Source of the DNA: Pisolithus tinctorius
Taxonomy: Eukaryota; Basidiomycota; Agaricomycetes; Boletales; Pisolithaceae
Reading direction: 5' to 3'
Assembly (NCBI GenBank): GCA_024663395.1
Contig: JANFAH010000048.1
Span: 62,001 to 126,000 of the forward strand
Length of the DNA: 64,000 nucleotides
Shown: positions 18,481 to 30,779 of the stretch, piece by piece
Layout of the letters: each line of letters begins with the position of its first letter
How positions within the stretch are numbered: the first letter of the stretch is position 1
Translations under genes and position numbers: made by a program
The notes under the pieces: generated by a model
What the model saw: the letters and a program-made list of their open reading frames with translations, nothing else
The model's database searches: none
Told to the model about the DNA's origin: nothing

Positions 18481-20300
18481 ACTGCTAGCACATCAACATG
18501 TAAACAACTCTAGTGGGCCTGCAAGGCTAAAAACCATGGACAAGGATGCTCCAGCGAAGGATGTCAGAGCAGTGAACTGAACTGGGACAAGTACCGCTTG
18601 AGGGGGGTTGTGGTAGTGGTATGGGCAGCTACACTAATGGCTTAAATGGTCACACAGATGGGTTGAGGGTCAAACACTAAAAAGGTCATCGGTGCATTGC
18701 TACATAGGTCCAATTAACACGAGATGCACCTGGAGGTTGCCATAAGGCCATTGAGCCTGTGCAATGTCATAACAGCCCACCAGAATCCCGTACTGTTGAG
18801 AACATCCCAGGAAAGTCAACTTCAGACGATAATCGACTCATCCAACAGCACAATAAAGCAACCTGGAGCATACCTGACCTGTCGAGCAGTCACGTCAGAT
18901 GTCGTATCCTGCTTATCGAATGACCCATCTGCAACACTACAAGCAAACAAGACCTTATTGGCAGCCCGGAAAGACTCTGGGAGTCACAAAAGCATGAACG
19001 ACCAAAACCTGAGCGAGATCGCACAGCGGCGATACTACGGGAGACCTGTGAAGATCAGTAAACACTGGATAACCTGCCTGTCATGCCCAAGGGCAAGGAT
19101 GGGTCCAGAGGTGAGAAAGGTCGTTGCAAGGCAGCTGCAAAGAAGCTGGAGACAGTGAGAGTCGGGACAGTCGAGAATAGGGAAGACCCACCGAACATGG
19201 AAATGCGGTCAATGAAGGCCAGAAGTGAGCAGGATGGCAAGAGCAGTCACAATGCAGCGAGCAGCAGTGACACTGACTCGTACGGAGTCAAGAACATGTC
19301 ACTATCTACAACTGGGGCTCGGCATGCCTACGGAGACACTAATGACAGGACGAAGAAGCCCAGTGCACCACGAGAGGCTGTGTGCTGCTGCTATCGCAAG
19401 AATCCTGTGAAGATCAATGCATACCCGATAACTCACCTAGTCGAGATTGGAAGGCCGGGAGTGTGTAGAAGCATTATGAGTTACTGGGAGGTTGGTGGAG
19501 ATGTCGGGGCAAGCACGAAGAAACTAGAGACAAGGGACATCAGCATTAGAATGTTTGAGATACGAGAAGACTTACCAAATGTGGAAACGCGGTCAGGAGA
19601 GGCCGATAACAGAGGAAACATTGGCAGCAGTGATGCACTAGTAGCATTGGCATTACTGACATGCACAGAGTGGAAGAAGCAATGCCGGCTACAAGCAGAA
19701 GTCAGTATGATGATAAAGACTCAAAACAAACAAAATACGTACCTGCGCCGCTCATACCACTCATGGAACACCTAGAAGACCATAGCACAAGCCGAACGCG
19801 CGAGCACGTACCAAACATTATCATGTGGCTACTACGGACCACCATGATGCATCTGAAACCCCTCAAAACAGTTGTTGACACTTGCTAGAGGCAGCCTGTC
19901 AGAACTTGTGAGGAACTGTTTGGAGTGCCGACGAAGCCTTGGATACCGTATGGAGACTGGTCCAGGCATATGACTCGAGATGCATTGCGAGACCTACTCG
20001 TCACATGACCAGCAATCAACAACATAGAAGCCCTTGCACTCGTTTGTTCAAAACTGCTCGGAGACACATTCTTCTGATACTTGCTGCTTTCCTACTTTGA
20101 CTTCACAGGCAAGTTCAAGGGGAAGTGTTGGAATTTCGTATACAACATGCCCACATAATTACAGAATGTGTACATACTCTATAGTTTTCTTCTGGGTTCC
20201 TTCAACCCTTCTTCGCAAAGTTCACTACAAGGTAGTACCAGCCTCAGGGGTATCAGTGGTACCAAGTTCACTGCCAGGTAGCACAACGAGGTGAACTAAA
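18481..20300 (+). repeat. Repeat-derived region with ORF 19083-19775
   Basis: Frames 18724-19158 (144 aa) and 19083-19775 (230 aa) overlap and have no domain I recognise. Two diverged units lie at about 19019-19330 and 19390-19640: both run from CCTGTGAAGATCA to AAGAA(G/A)CT(G/A)GAGACA and an AATGCGGTCA/AACGCGGTCA motif. A third related stretch is near 25910-26360. I read this as an old repeat family rather than a host gene. Confidence 0.4.
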
Positions 20301-20554
20301 CTTCAAGGTACTACTAAACACTACCAATTTCTATGCCCTTGGTTCCATCACTTGACATGGCATCCTTAGTAATTCACATGAGATCCGAGACAGGCCGCAG
20401 GGGCTGCCAGGATCCATGGTGGGTAGCCACTCGAAAGTGAGCAGCAAGTGATGGAGGGCATCCTGACAGCAGACAGTGTGAACGGAATGGTCGAGGTGGT
20501 CGAGATGCCAAATGTGGTTGTGGAGATTGATGGGATAGCTGGGACGTGGTGAAT

Positions 20555-22340
20555 TGGCGGCATGGCGGCAGGCATTAGACAACATCGGCAAGTGGATGAT
20601 GGCATTGTAATTATCACGTGTGGAAGCCAATTGTTCAGCAGGTCAAGTTTGGGACAGATTAACCAACATGTCAGCTACACACCACTCGGGATGGCAGGCG
20701 CAGAGTGGCACTGGTTGAAGATGGCTGTAGCGAGTGATTTCCAGAACTCCCTCGAGCTTGCCATGTCCAGCCCATCCTTCGCCGAGAACGAGGAGACCTT
20801 GAATGACACAGGCAGATTAGCAAGCAACCTGTTCGACTCCGAACAGACCACATCATCCTTGGTCCGACATTGACACTTCTTCCCCTTCAGGACATCACTA
20901 GGGATCGACCCACTGACACTTTGTGAGTCCAAATCCTTGTCCTTCGTCAGCTGCGGCTGCGGCTGCTGCCTCCTGCTCTTAGAGTCAACTGATGATGGCT
21001 CCAGAGAAATAGACATATGAACGTTTGTATGAAGTGAAATGCGAGGTACTACCTCCAGCAAGTTGGCAACCAAGCTTGAGTGCCTTCTCTACTCGACATC
21101 TTGCTCCAATGGACGTTCGTGGGTATCGAATCTAGCAGGATCGTAGCGACAGTGCCCACTTTCAGGGGGACCAGGAAGACCCAAGAATGGATGAGACAGG
21201 CCACTGGGAGGCTTCGGTGCACAGAGCGAGGTGACATCTCCACGGGGCTCAGAGCATAGTGAGGGCCTGGAGAGCAGGAAGCATAGTAGGGCTGCTGTGA
21301 GGGGTGACCCGGATATTCGGAACGTTTGCGATGATCGCGATCTTCCCAGTCACGATGGTACTCTGGGGGAGGACCATGGCAATCCCAGGCCTATCGCGAT
21401 CTGCTGGACGCTCTGGCTTGCATGGATACAAAGGCGGCATGTGCTGGGAAGCCGGAACACTCGGCTGAGCTGGTCCAACTGGCCAACGACCTGGAGGGGG
21501 GTTAGGAGAGCATGGGCGAGTAGGATGAAGAACAGGCGAGGTGGGTCCCCGAGGGACGCATAGTGATCGGATGAAGTACTCCAAGTGCTGTGTCAGATCA
21601 TGGTCAGCAGAAGATTCTTCTGTCGGGAGCTGCTGCTGAGGGACGGGGTGGCACAGTAAGAGAGGTTAGCGACTGGTGGGGACACAACCAACAGTGTCCC
21701 TGGAAGGACCGGAGAAGTCCCAATGATGAGGGCGAATGACATCCATGGGGACGAGAGGGGGATGAGAGGGGGATGCTGCGATACATCAATAGAAACAGGA
21801 GAGGAAGGACCCCTGATGATGTTGACGAACTTGGTGGATGGGTTCAGAACATCTGAGGAGATGTGAGCGAAATGGTGGCACAAGACTTGGATAAGCATTA
21901 GCTGTGTCGTACCAAAAAGGGACCCACCAAGACAACAGTTGGCTGGCTGACATTGACGGGTACGACATGGTAATTTAGCATGGGTGGACTCGACTCGCCG
22001 AGGGCAGCTGTGGCAGGCAGGGAAGTACGAGTGTAATGATAATGAGGTAGTTGTGGAACGTGCACATCCCGGATGCACCTGCAACTGACGAGGCAACGAG
22101 ATATCAGACAGTTCGGGGGAAAAAATCAACAAAGCAGCAGACAGAAAGTTACCTATTCAATATCGTTGTCACCACCAAATGTCCGTTTGCACGTCGCAGG
22201 GTATATTCAGAGGCCTGTGAATGCACGAGCAGGACCCACAACGGCAGGCATCCACACACGTGCACCACAATATTCAGAGGCTTGTGAGAGCATGAGCAGG
22301 GCCCACAATGGTGGGTATCCACACACGCACACCACATGGG
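20555..22340. repeat. Dispersed repeat family, long copy
   Basis: 20555-20650 and about 21780-22340 match 29935-30600 in the same order. The intervening 1.1 kb (20650-21780) is absent from the second copy. Shared landmarks are GACCCACC, GTTGGCTGGCTGAC and CCTATTCAATATCGTTGT. The right end carries two tandem units of about 65 bp beginning TATTCAGAGG and containing ATGAGCAGGGCCCACAA. Minus-strand frame 21593-22132 (179 aa) matches nothing I know. Confidence 0.65.
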
Positions 22341-22990
22341 ACCAGGTGAGTCTGAGAGCATTGAGAAGAAGCTACGATGCAGCACACGCAAGCAGGGGAT
22401 TATGTAAGTCGCACTCAGAGAAGTCATCACGTGACCGACTTTGGATTCGCGACTCAGTGGTATTACAGTCATTATGTGTTGTGCGGAATTACAGTACATT
22501 TGCTAGTCATGAAATCATCTTCTGCGACTCAGAACTGTTGAGGGAACTGATAAATCAGCTGGCGTGATACTTCTTCCTCATGAGTACGCCTTGGAAAACG
22601 TGTCAGTAGATGCTAGGCATCATGTGCGCCGCAGTGGCTCCGTCTGAAACCACCTAGTCACGGCTGATGAACCCTGCTAACCGGCCTATGATAATCACTT
22701 TTCGCACTAACTCTCCAATATACTTGACATCTTCACACATAGTATACCGGGGTTTGACTTCTCCGTTAACCCACAGGATGCATCATTGGTGGGACTCAGC
22801 CGCATGGTGCCTTTCTTCTTTTAATCTGTATGGTCCCTTTCTTCTTTCAGCTGAGCCACTGGTAGTATCTCTCCATATATTCGCCACCCCCCGCCCCCCT
22901 CCTGAACTATCATTGCAGTCTACGAAAACGAAAGTGGGTGTGGAACTCAGAGATTCAGTGACCATACTCACATAGATCTCAGAGCATATC
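22341..22990. other. Upstream region of the F-box gene, no gene seen
   Basis: CpG-containing unique-looking sequence follows the repeat. TATA-like AATATAC motifs and a C-rich stretch (CCACCCCCCGCCCCCC, 22886-22905) precede the start at 22991. I see no definite promoter element. Confidence 0.3.
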
Positions 22991-24514
22991 ATGGAAACCG
23001 GTATCCCCCTCGTCACCTTCCTGGACCAAGTAGTCGACAAACTAGAGACCGCGATATTGGCCGAACTCGACGCATCCTTGAGAAAGCTGATTTCGAGTGC
23101 CCAACTAGTTGCCCAAAAGCAGAACGAGCGAATACCGGCCATCCGCATAACTCAAAAGGTCTTGGTGATGATTTTCACCGAGGTTGTCAAATTGAGGGGT
23201 GATGCTGGGCTCAGGGCCATCAGCCAGGTCTGTCAGCAATGGCGGAAGGTTGCCTTGCAGGCACCAATGCTCTGGGAAAGGGTGCTAGTGTTCTCTGGTA
23301 AACCACGATGGACATCTGAAATGCTCAGGCGCACGCTGAACACACCTCTCGACATCTCCATCAATCCAGTTGACCTTCCAGCAGATTCTAGGGCACTGGT
23401 GATCTCGAATGTGATGACTGCGGCTGATCATTTCTGGAGGTTTAGAGCCTTCAATCTCGCAGCTCCATATCCATATATCTGCAAATTTTTTGACTTGGTA
23501 TCCTTCGACCGCAATGAAGCACCCCACCTTCGGGTCTTGTCCCTTAGCAGCCAAAACTGGGGCAACCTGCCCGAGTGCAACAAAGCCCTCCCAGTCAAAT
23601 TGTTGACCCTGGCCACACCATGCCTAGAGTACTTGGTGCTCCAAGGCTGCCACTTTCATTGGGATGCGATGAGTTCTGGCCTCGCACGTTCCTATGGTCT
23701 ATCAACCCTGCACATCGATTACCCTGAAAAAAGTGACCCAGCATCGAAGCCATCGACTTTTGCACTACTCACTGCACTTGTGCCACTCACTTCACTCAAG
23801 GAGCTCAAGTTACGCAATGCCACGAAACCTGACCCAACCTCACAATGGGACCACTCGACTGTCATCCTCCCGCAGTTGCAGACCTTGCATCTGCGGTCAA
23901 GCATGCAACTCTGTGCCGACTTCCTGGGAAGAATTGAGGCACCGACAATTGTCCGCCTTGATATAGATTGCAATACCACCACTTCATTCGTCGAAATTTC
24001 TGCATTCATGAATGCAGTTGGGAAGGCGGCCCCCAATGGGCCATATGCCTCCCTCACAACTGCTTGCTGAAGAGATAATCTATTGATCGTGCTGAAAGGT
24101 ACCGCAAACGGTGATTTCTGCCGGATAAACATCAATGGGGTACTTCGTCATGTCAATTACCTCTCCTTACCTCAGATCTTTGTCAGTCTTGCTAACATGC
24201 CATCTGTCTGGGCTGTGGAGGAGCTCATGATTGCATTTTCTACGGACATCCACACTATGGTGGCAGTAGGGACGTGGCCGTACCTTCTTGAGCGCCTGAG
24301 GAAGGTCACCTGCCTCAACCTTGGCAGGTCACCAGTCGCATCAATTCTATATCACCTGTACTTCAACGTGAGGGACGCGCTAGAAGCACAGACGCTAGGG
24401 TGGGAAGTAGGGATACAGCTTCCCTTGCTGGAAGTCATTGTGGTTCCTCCATCCTCTGAGCTCCGCAAACTGGTAGCCACGATTACAGACCTCCGAGGTC
24501 AGCTGGCACTCTGA
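22991..24514 (+). pseudogene. F-box-like protein, interrupted by one in-frame TGA
   Basis: F-box-like proteins with leucine-rich C-termini are SCF ubiquitin-ligase adaptors and are highly expanded in agaricomycetes. The F-box-like segment is at residues about 50-95 (VLVMIFTEVV .. RAISQVCQQWRKVALQAPML), followed by LRR-like repeats such as LEYLVLQGCHF and LKELKLRNAT. The frame stops at TGA 24068-24070 (residue 360). It then continues in the same frame to 24514 with sequence that still aligns to the paralog at 34699 (ADMPS.., SVLQ/SILYHLYFN). A single nonsense change is the simplest reading. A truncated 359-aa product could still be made. No intron is needed. Confidence 0.8.
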
Positions 24515-25945
24515 TGAAGAGCCATGGAACACTCACTTGAGCGTACACCCATGCTGCAACAAGTGGCTAATATCATTCATTCTACGATGGGCTGGAGTAG
24601 AAGGCAACCATGGGTGCAAGGGGTTTGAAAACATCAGAGCTTGTCCTGCAGAAGGTATAGGAGTGGGTATTAGGGATGGTCCTGCTGAAATTGAGGTGGT
24701 GGTTGCAGGTGTAACCTCGAGTTTGGGTTTTGACTCTCCTGCAGCCCTTTGCAATATCTACAATACGGAATTTACATGATCGGGTTAGTGAGGTCGGGGA
24801 AATATACCAATGAACGAACGAACCTGTGCAAGGGTCACTACAGGTGGTGACCCAATCAGTAAAATCATTGCTACGATGAGCACCGGACTGATGAAATACG
24901 TGATCACTTGTGAGCACCAGATAATGACACGTTGCGAGGGAAGAAAAGAAAGAAAGAAAAATGTACTCGTCAAATACCTCCACACCACCCTCTCCGTCGC
25001 CCCGTATTTGGAGGAAAGCCATCAGAAAGAGAACAAGGAGCGGCATGAGGATCATTCGGGAGAGAAGGGTGACGACGACGGTTACAGTTTTGCTCGGGGG
25101 AGGTGCGGGGCTAGCAAGTTGTCATTGTTGGGCGGTGTCGATATGACAGTCCATCCGTTTGCCTTTAAGACTCGTGGACGAACACATACACCATATTGTA
25201 TGGTCTCCCGCTTTCACATCTACGTCACGATCCTGTTCATCATCGTCATCTGCGAGATGGATAGGTCCCATCTGTTTCTGCCTCCCATTGACAGGGGTCA
25301 TCTTCCATATATCCTGTAACACGCTGAACAGTGACGACAACGACGGAGAACGAGAGATGTGGCTGCTGTCTCGGCGACCACCATCATGCTGCACATGTCC
25401 TTGCATGAGTGGCGAGGGATTCGACGCTTTCACTTGCGAGAACTTGCTGACATGTCTGCCCCCGAGGTCGTGTTCGATTCCATCCAGTTCGCGTTCGCGC
25501 TCGTCGTCAGCCCCGCCTGGTACACCTGGGTTCCGTGTTCCGCGTCCTGTACTCGTGGTGGTCCTATTACCATCATCGACCCCACTTCTATGACCTCGTT
25601 TAGCATCTTTCTCTTCCTTCCCATTATCCTCCCAAAACCATCCCCTGAGCACGACCAATGTCAGGGGGATGCTGCACCTCCTGTGCTGTCCGGTGCGCCT
25701 TTCACAGCGACCATCACGTCACTCTTGAGCATCACCTGTAATGGTGGAAATGTGAACAGGAGTGCGAGGAGCGATGCGAAAAAGGGTGGTGGTGGGGTTG
25801 GTCTGCGTATATGACGAGTGTGGATCCGGTGGACAGGGGGGGGCGTAAAGGTTGCAATCGTATACTGGCTTGTGTGATTGCTGTTTAGGGAGATGGTATG
25901 ATACGGACGACAGTCACAATGCCGCAAGACGATGCTGCCTGGCAC
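24515..25945 (-). CDS. Possible hypothetical gene with N-terminal hydrophobic segment
   Basis: Minus-strand frames 25661-25945 and 25122-25658 can be joined by an intron with donor GTGATGCT and acceptor GCACCGGACAG. The product would start with a hydrophobic stretch (FFASLLALLFTFPP), then a basic and acidic low-complexity tail (DDERERELDG, LADDDDEQDRDVDV) ending near 25122. A second minus frame (24582-25055) begins MILMPLLVLFLMAFL. I recognise no family. Overlapping plus-strand frames (24810-25319, 25159-25814) make strand choice uncertain. Confidence 0.3.
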
Positions 25946-26704
25946 ACAGTCGAGAACTCGCTGCCTTCTACGAACAGGACTCAGCGTGCCTACAGAAATA
26001 CGAACAACAGGCTGGTGGAGCCTAGCGAGGTACGAGACGGTGAGGGTCGCAAGTCAGTACAAACACATGCCAATGCTATCAGAGGAACCCTGCAAATGTC
26101 AGTGCGTACTACAGAGCCTGCCTGATGAGAGGCCTGAAAGTGCATGGAAGCACTAGGACATACTGCAAAGGAGACGTCGAGACGAGCACGACAGGGCTGG
26201 CGACAAGGCTCACCAGCGCTGGGGTGGCCGAGGTATGAACATGCCTGTTGGACGTGGAATCATTGCCAAAAGAGGCAGACGACGAGGGGAGTGAAGGAAG
26301 CGAGAGCAGCAGGGACAACACCGCTGGCTTGCTCAGAGTCGAGAAGAGGCTGCTAGTCAGAAACAGCAGTCAGCATGGCGATCGAGACCAGGTTTCAAGG
26401 ATGAGAAACACACCTGTGCCCTTGATACGAACCACACGACATACAGAACACTTTCACAGGACTTTCATACCAAAATGTTGATGTGGACACATTGGGACAC
26501 TCGCCCTCGAAGGGTTCAGAACCCTGTTTGAGAATATAGGCACAATTGCACCCTGTGGCAGTGGTTGTGCGGAGGTACGGAGTACAGAGCTGAGGTACAA
26601 ACTTGATATTCACGGCTGACCAAAAAAAACGTGTATGAATTTCGGGCTGCAGGGACCTTGTAAACAAGGTGATTTCAAACGACAAACGACAAGAGGTGGT
26701 GGTA
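25946..26704. repeat. Diverged copy of the 19-kb repeat, no gene seen
   Basis: 25910-26050 and 26200-26360 share phrases with 19240-19380 (GTCACAATGC, then CGTGCCTACAGA/CATGCCTACGGA). Frames are short. The stretch lies at the 3' end of the minus-strand H3-mimic gene. Confidence 0.4.
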
Positions 26705-28314
26705 CTACGCTGAATCAAATATACGACTTCCAAGTGCGATTTCCAGCCATGCAGATCCCTCGCATTTCCCTGGCTTGAGAATTTTGAGGTTGTCCAGTTT
26801 CGCAATATGGATTGACACTGGCCCCTCTCCTGTTAGTTCCCCGCATGCCCCGTTCATACAGATAAATTGCTGCGACCCTCCTTGGCCATGCGGAACAGCA
26901 ACCCGTTTCCATTCCACTAGAATGACGGCACATCGTGGACATTGGATGGGGAGAGGTTGGCCCCATGGACGGATATCCCTATGCCCCCAGATATACTTTA
27001 TAGTAGTGAGTATACGTTGAGTTGCACCTGTCTCTACCGTGAACAGAAAAACACCCGAGTGTCCCCCAAGTCGAGTACAGTCTGCAAGGGCCTCTGGCAA
27101 AACCATCTGGATGGGGTAACCTTCGATATACACACGTTCGACGATGCCATTAACGAGGTTTGATGTGAGGACGGGTTGAAGGAACTCTGCATCAAAGGCA
27201 ACAGCACTGGAGAAACCTAGGCTGTAGCATGTGAAGCTTGGAATTAGTACATAACATCCTCGTGTGGAATGGCCTACTGCACAATGGTATCCTGGATGTT
27301 GGTTAAACTAGCTTCGTGTCTGACGACCGACCCACAGGCGAAGAGAAATAGCATGGCACCTGACAGCAAGGAACGGAACGGGGATAGTAGGCCGGAAAGG
27401 CACTGCGCGGAAATGTTGTCGTCAGAAAATTATTCATGTCAAATGGGGTGTGCACCTCACCTCTGATGGCACCGAAGCCTGATAACTACCTTTACTTGAC
27501 TTCCCAATGAACAAATCCCCACGTTCAGTATCTGAATGATCGGTGATACCGACTATGACATTATGGAATTGAAACTGGCTGAGTTTGGACATGAGGTGTG
27601 AGGCACGATTGTTGTACTTCTTCAATTTCGCATGAGTGGCGATGTCAAATTCGAGGTCTATGAACTGGAAGCCACCACCAGGAAAATATGGTGCAAGAAC
27701 TTCCGTAACCATGTTGACAGGACCCCCAGCTGGTATTCCTGTAAGGCGTAGGTGAATGACAAGGGTAGGGTGTGAAAGAAGCCTCGAATGAATGGACAAC
27801 TCTAACAGTCAGTTAACTGAAATGGGCACTGGCAACACTGGATAGCCATCATGGTAGAAACCCTGTTCACTTGATTAGCACTACCACCGGCGACTGATTA
27901 TTACCTACCCAATAAGGTTTGACAGTTTGTTCCCGCTGCAAAGTAAGCCAGTGGCAGTTGACACATTGAAACTGGACATCTGGGGCGGAAACATTGCTGA
28001 GGTGTTCTTGCGGAACGGTTACACAACGGTTACAGACGACCCGTTCACAACTGTCACAACACCAGAGTTTCCTGCCATCTTGACACAAAATGCAAAAGTT
28101 CTGTGTTTAGAGAAATTTTGATCAGTTGATTCACTTGCAGAGATATACATACTGTACTCACATGACATACTTGTGCATCCTCTATCAACGGAATTGCTTC
28201 CAGATCGTCTGATTGAAGCTCGGCTGCAGCTCCACCAGAATCAAGGTCTGAAAGCGTGACACGAGGCGCGACGCCACCATTGGATTTTTTTGCTGTTTGC
28301 TTCGTGCGAGGCAT
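26705..28314 (-). CDS. Histone H3-tail-mimic protein with PHD/ADD-like zinc cluster
   Basis: The start ATG at 28314 gives MPRTKQTAKKSNGG..APR, matching 13 of the first 17 residues of mature histone H3, including the K4 and K9 positions. Exon 1 is 28171-28314 (48 codons). The intron is GTATGT..CACAG (28101-28170). Exon 2 is 27909-28100 and encodes NFCILCQDGRKLWCCDSCER followed by VVCNRCVTVP, a C-x2-C / C-x2-C / C-x2-C cluster like PHD or ADD modules. A third exon begins near 27799 (HLRLTGIPAGGP .. GDLFIGKSSKG). The last part, 27133-26705, has a second cysteine pattern (CPRCAVILVEW .. CMNGACGELTG). Between 27490 and 27200 the frame needs an intron plus a frame change (a TAG follows NIQDTIVQ), so the gene may be damaged. 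It is not a histone: no histone fold follows. A nuclear, chromatin-linked role is inference. Confidence 0.6.
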
Positions 28315-29934
28315 CTGAGTGGAGGATGCAAAATTTACGCTGCAAGCAATGTGCTTATAAAATGCTCACTTCTCGTACTTACGTAGGTTGGTTTTGCGTG
28401 TTGGTGCTATTAGTGTTGCCGCGCGAACTGAACTCAGTTCCAGGTGGTTTGAAGTGATTGTGACGGGGTCATGGTGCACCTCATTCACCTCGGAAGGACT
28501 GTTTGAAGTGTACATACTATATTGCTTCAAATGTACATTCCCCGCATGCGCACCGAACCGGTATATATGGACAGATACCACCCATGAGCCCCGTGTGTAC
28601 TACTGAATCGCCAAGGAAAGAAAACGCACTTGTCTCTTATTGTGCTTCATCGTCCTATGAAGATCTATGTTAAACAAGTCCATAAAATGTGATCTGGTGA
28701 TTGCATTTGGACCTATGCATTGCTATGTAAAAATACAGTTGGAATGGTGCTCGCCCACCCACCTTGCGCAATAATCCCGCTCCTCGCACTCCCTCTTGCC
28801 CCCACTGCCCTCGCACTGCTGCCCCCACTCGCTCATCTACCAATAAACTCACTCGCGCTCACACAATCACACCAGTTGGCGCGTCCCGATCCATCATAAG
28901 CTGTTGCTTGTGGAGCCATCATGTGCACGCCGAGAGGTGGGGGAATACTTGCTAGAGGTACTTTGGAGAGCTTATACATTACACCAAGTGGAGGAGGAAT
29001 AGAGGATGCCAATGGCGGTGTTCCGGAATGTGCTGGAGAGGTGAGTTCAATACCCCCATGGAACACTCATGACGCCAAACATCGAGTCAGGGGTGGTAGT
29101 AGGCCAAGGGGGAAGACCGCTGAGGGTGCCTAAATTTGCGCTTGGTGGTGTTGTGAGGTTGCCAGAATGTACACTGGTATTCAATGTCATCACATTATGA
29201 TCAGGCCGTGACGGAGATGTTTACCAGGGCCGTTGGCGGGAACGATGGCTTTCCCATGTTCACCGTCTTGGTTGTCCTTGATTTTGTCATCGTCGATGGG
29301 TGCAGCGAGGGAAGTGATTGGTCTCTTGCGAATGCAGATGTCCTTGCGGATGCGTACTTTGATACCTTGGTCAGCCAGGGAGCACCACGGTAGCATGGAC
29401 TCTAAAATAGGGACAGGGTGGAACAGAGACATGCGAGTATCAAAAATGTGCCGATGGGTCCACGGTAACGCCTACGAATGAGAGACAGACCTTCTATCCC
29501 AGGGAACTTCTTTGCTGTGTAGACATAGAATGGTGTGGAGTAGATAGATTTGCAGTGACGAACGGTGCTGCTGGGAGGAAAGCATGTTCAGAATGTGGTA
29601 TCAATCAGGACGACGAGACGGTGGGGGAAGGCCTATCACGATTCCAGCAAATGCAACTATATCAAAAAGACAGTCAATGCAACAGAATCGCAAAGAACAG
29701 CGTACCCCATGCATACGAAATGCCACTCGAGGGGGAGCAGGCAGTGTGTCCACCTGGTTTGTCGTCTAGAAGATGAAATGCCGCCTCGCTTGACATTAAC
29801 AACCTGTGTGCATTTATTTCCCATTTCCTCTGTCACGGGACTGAGCAATCGTTTGAGGGATGACGTTCTGGACGAAGCAGGTGAGGGAACATTAGAGGAC
29901 GAGGTAGATCAACGATAAGTGGCGGCATCACACA
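28315..29934. other. Intergenic, no gene I can support
   Basis: Short frames on both strands (for example plus 28921-29133, plus 29565-29918) lack domains. 28745-28870 is rich in CTCGC/CCCAC motifs. The first about 100 bp is the likely promoter side of the H3-mimic gene. Confidence 0.4.
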
Positions 29935-30650
29935 GCGAATTGGCGGCTGGCATTAGACAATGTCGGCAGGTGGATGATGGTATTGTAGTTATCAAACGCA
30001 GAAGCCAACTGTTCAGCGGCTCGATTCTGGGATAGTACATCGATAGAAACAGGAGAGGAAGGACCCCTGACGATATTGACAAACTTGTGGATGGGTCCAG
30101 AATGTCAGAGATGCGAGCGAGATGATGGCACAAGGACTTGGATAAGCGTCAGCTGTGTCATACCAAAAAAGGACCCACCGAGACAATAGTTGGCTGGCTG
30201 ACGTTGACGGCTATGACGTGGTAATTCAGCATGGCTGAACTCGACTCGCCGAGGGCAGCTGTGGCAGACGGGAAGAGCGATGCGATGATAACGAGGTAGT
30301 TGTGGAACGTGCACATCTCAGATGCACCTACAAGGGACGAGACGATGAGATATCAGACATTTAGGGGGGGGGGAATCAACAAGGCAACAGACGAAATGTT
30401 ACCTATTCAATATCGTTGTTACCACCAAATGTCCGTTTGCATGTCGCAGAGGATATTCAGAGGCCTGTGAAGGCACGAGCAGGGCCCACAATGGTGGGTA
30501 TCCACGCACATACACGGCACAGAGTAAACACAGTATATTCAGAGGAGTGTGAGGGCACGAGCAGGGCCCACAACGGTGGGTATCCACGCACGCGCACCAC
30601 ATGAGACCAGGTGAGAGCAATTAAGAAGAAGTTACGTGTAACACGACATA
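29935..30650. repeat. Dispersed repeat family, short copy with internal deletion
   Basis: Matches 20555-20650 plus 21780-22340 and lacks the middle 1.1 kb. It ends with two tandem 65-80-bp units (ATATTCAGAGG .. GGTGGGTATCCACGCAC at 30453-30600). A run of ten G lies near 30363. It directly precedes the GYF-family relic and may have removed that gene's start. Confidence 0.7.
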
Positions 30651-30779
30651 CCTTGCTTGCGAGGTTTCTACCAGGGTCATAATTGCGTGGGAGCCAACTC
30701 ACCACAGAAATTCTTTCCATTTCCGGACTGCCGTGTGAACATTGAGGGTCCAAGGGTCCAATACCAAGAATACTTCATA

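Noticed and set aside
25359..25814. Plus-strand 151-aa ORF as a gene
   Set aside because: It overlaps minus-strand frames with more gene-like acidic and hydrophobic segments and has no domain. Strand choice remains open, so I did not annotate it.
28054..28314. Histone H3 gene or pseudogene
   Set aside because: Only the N-terminal tail resembles H3. The rest has no histone fold and is followed by a zinc-cluster exon.
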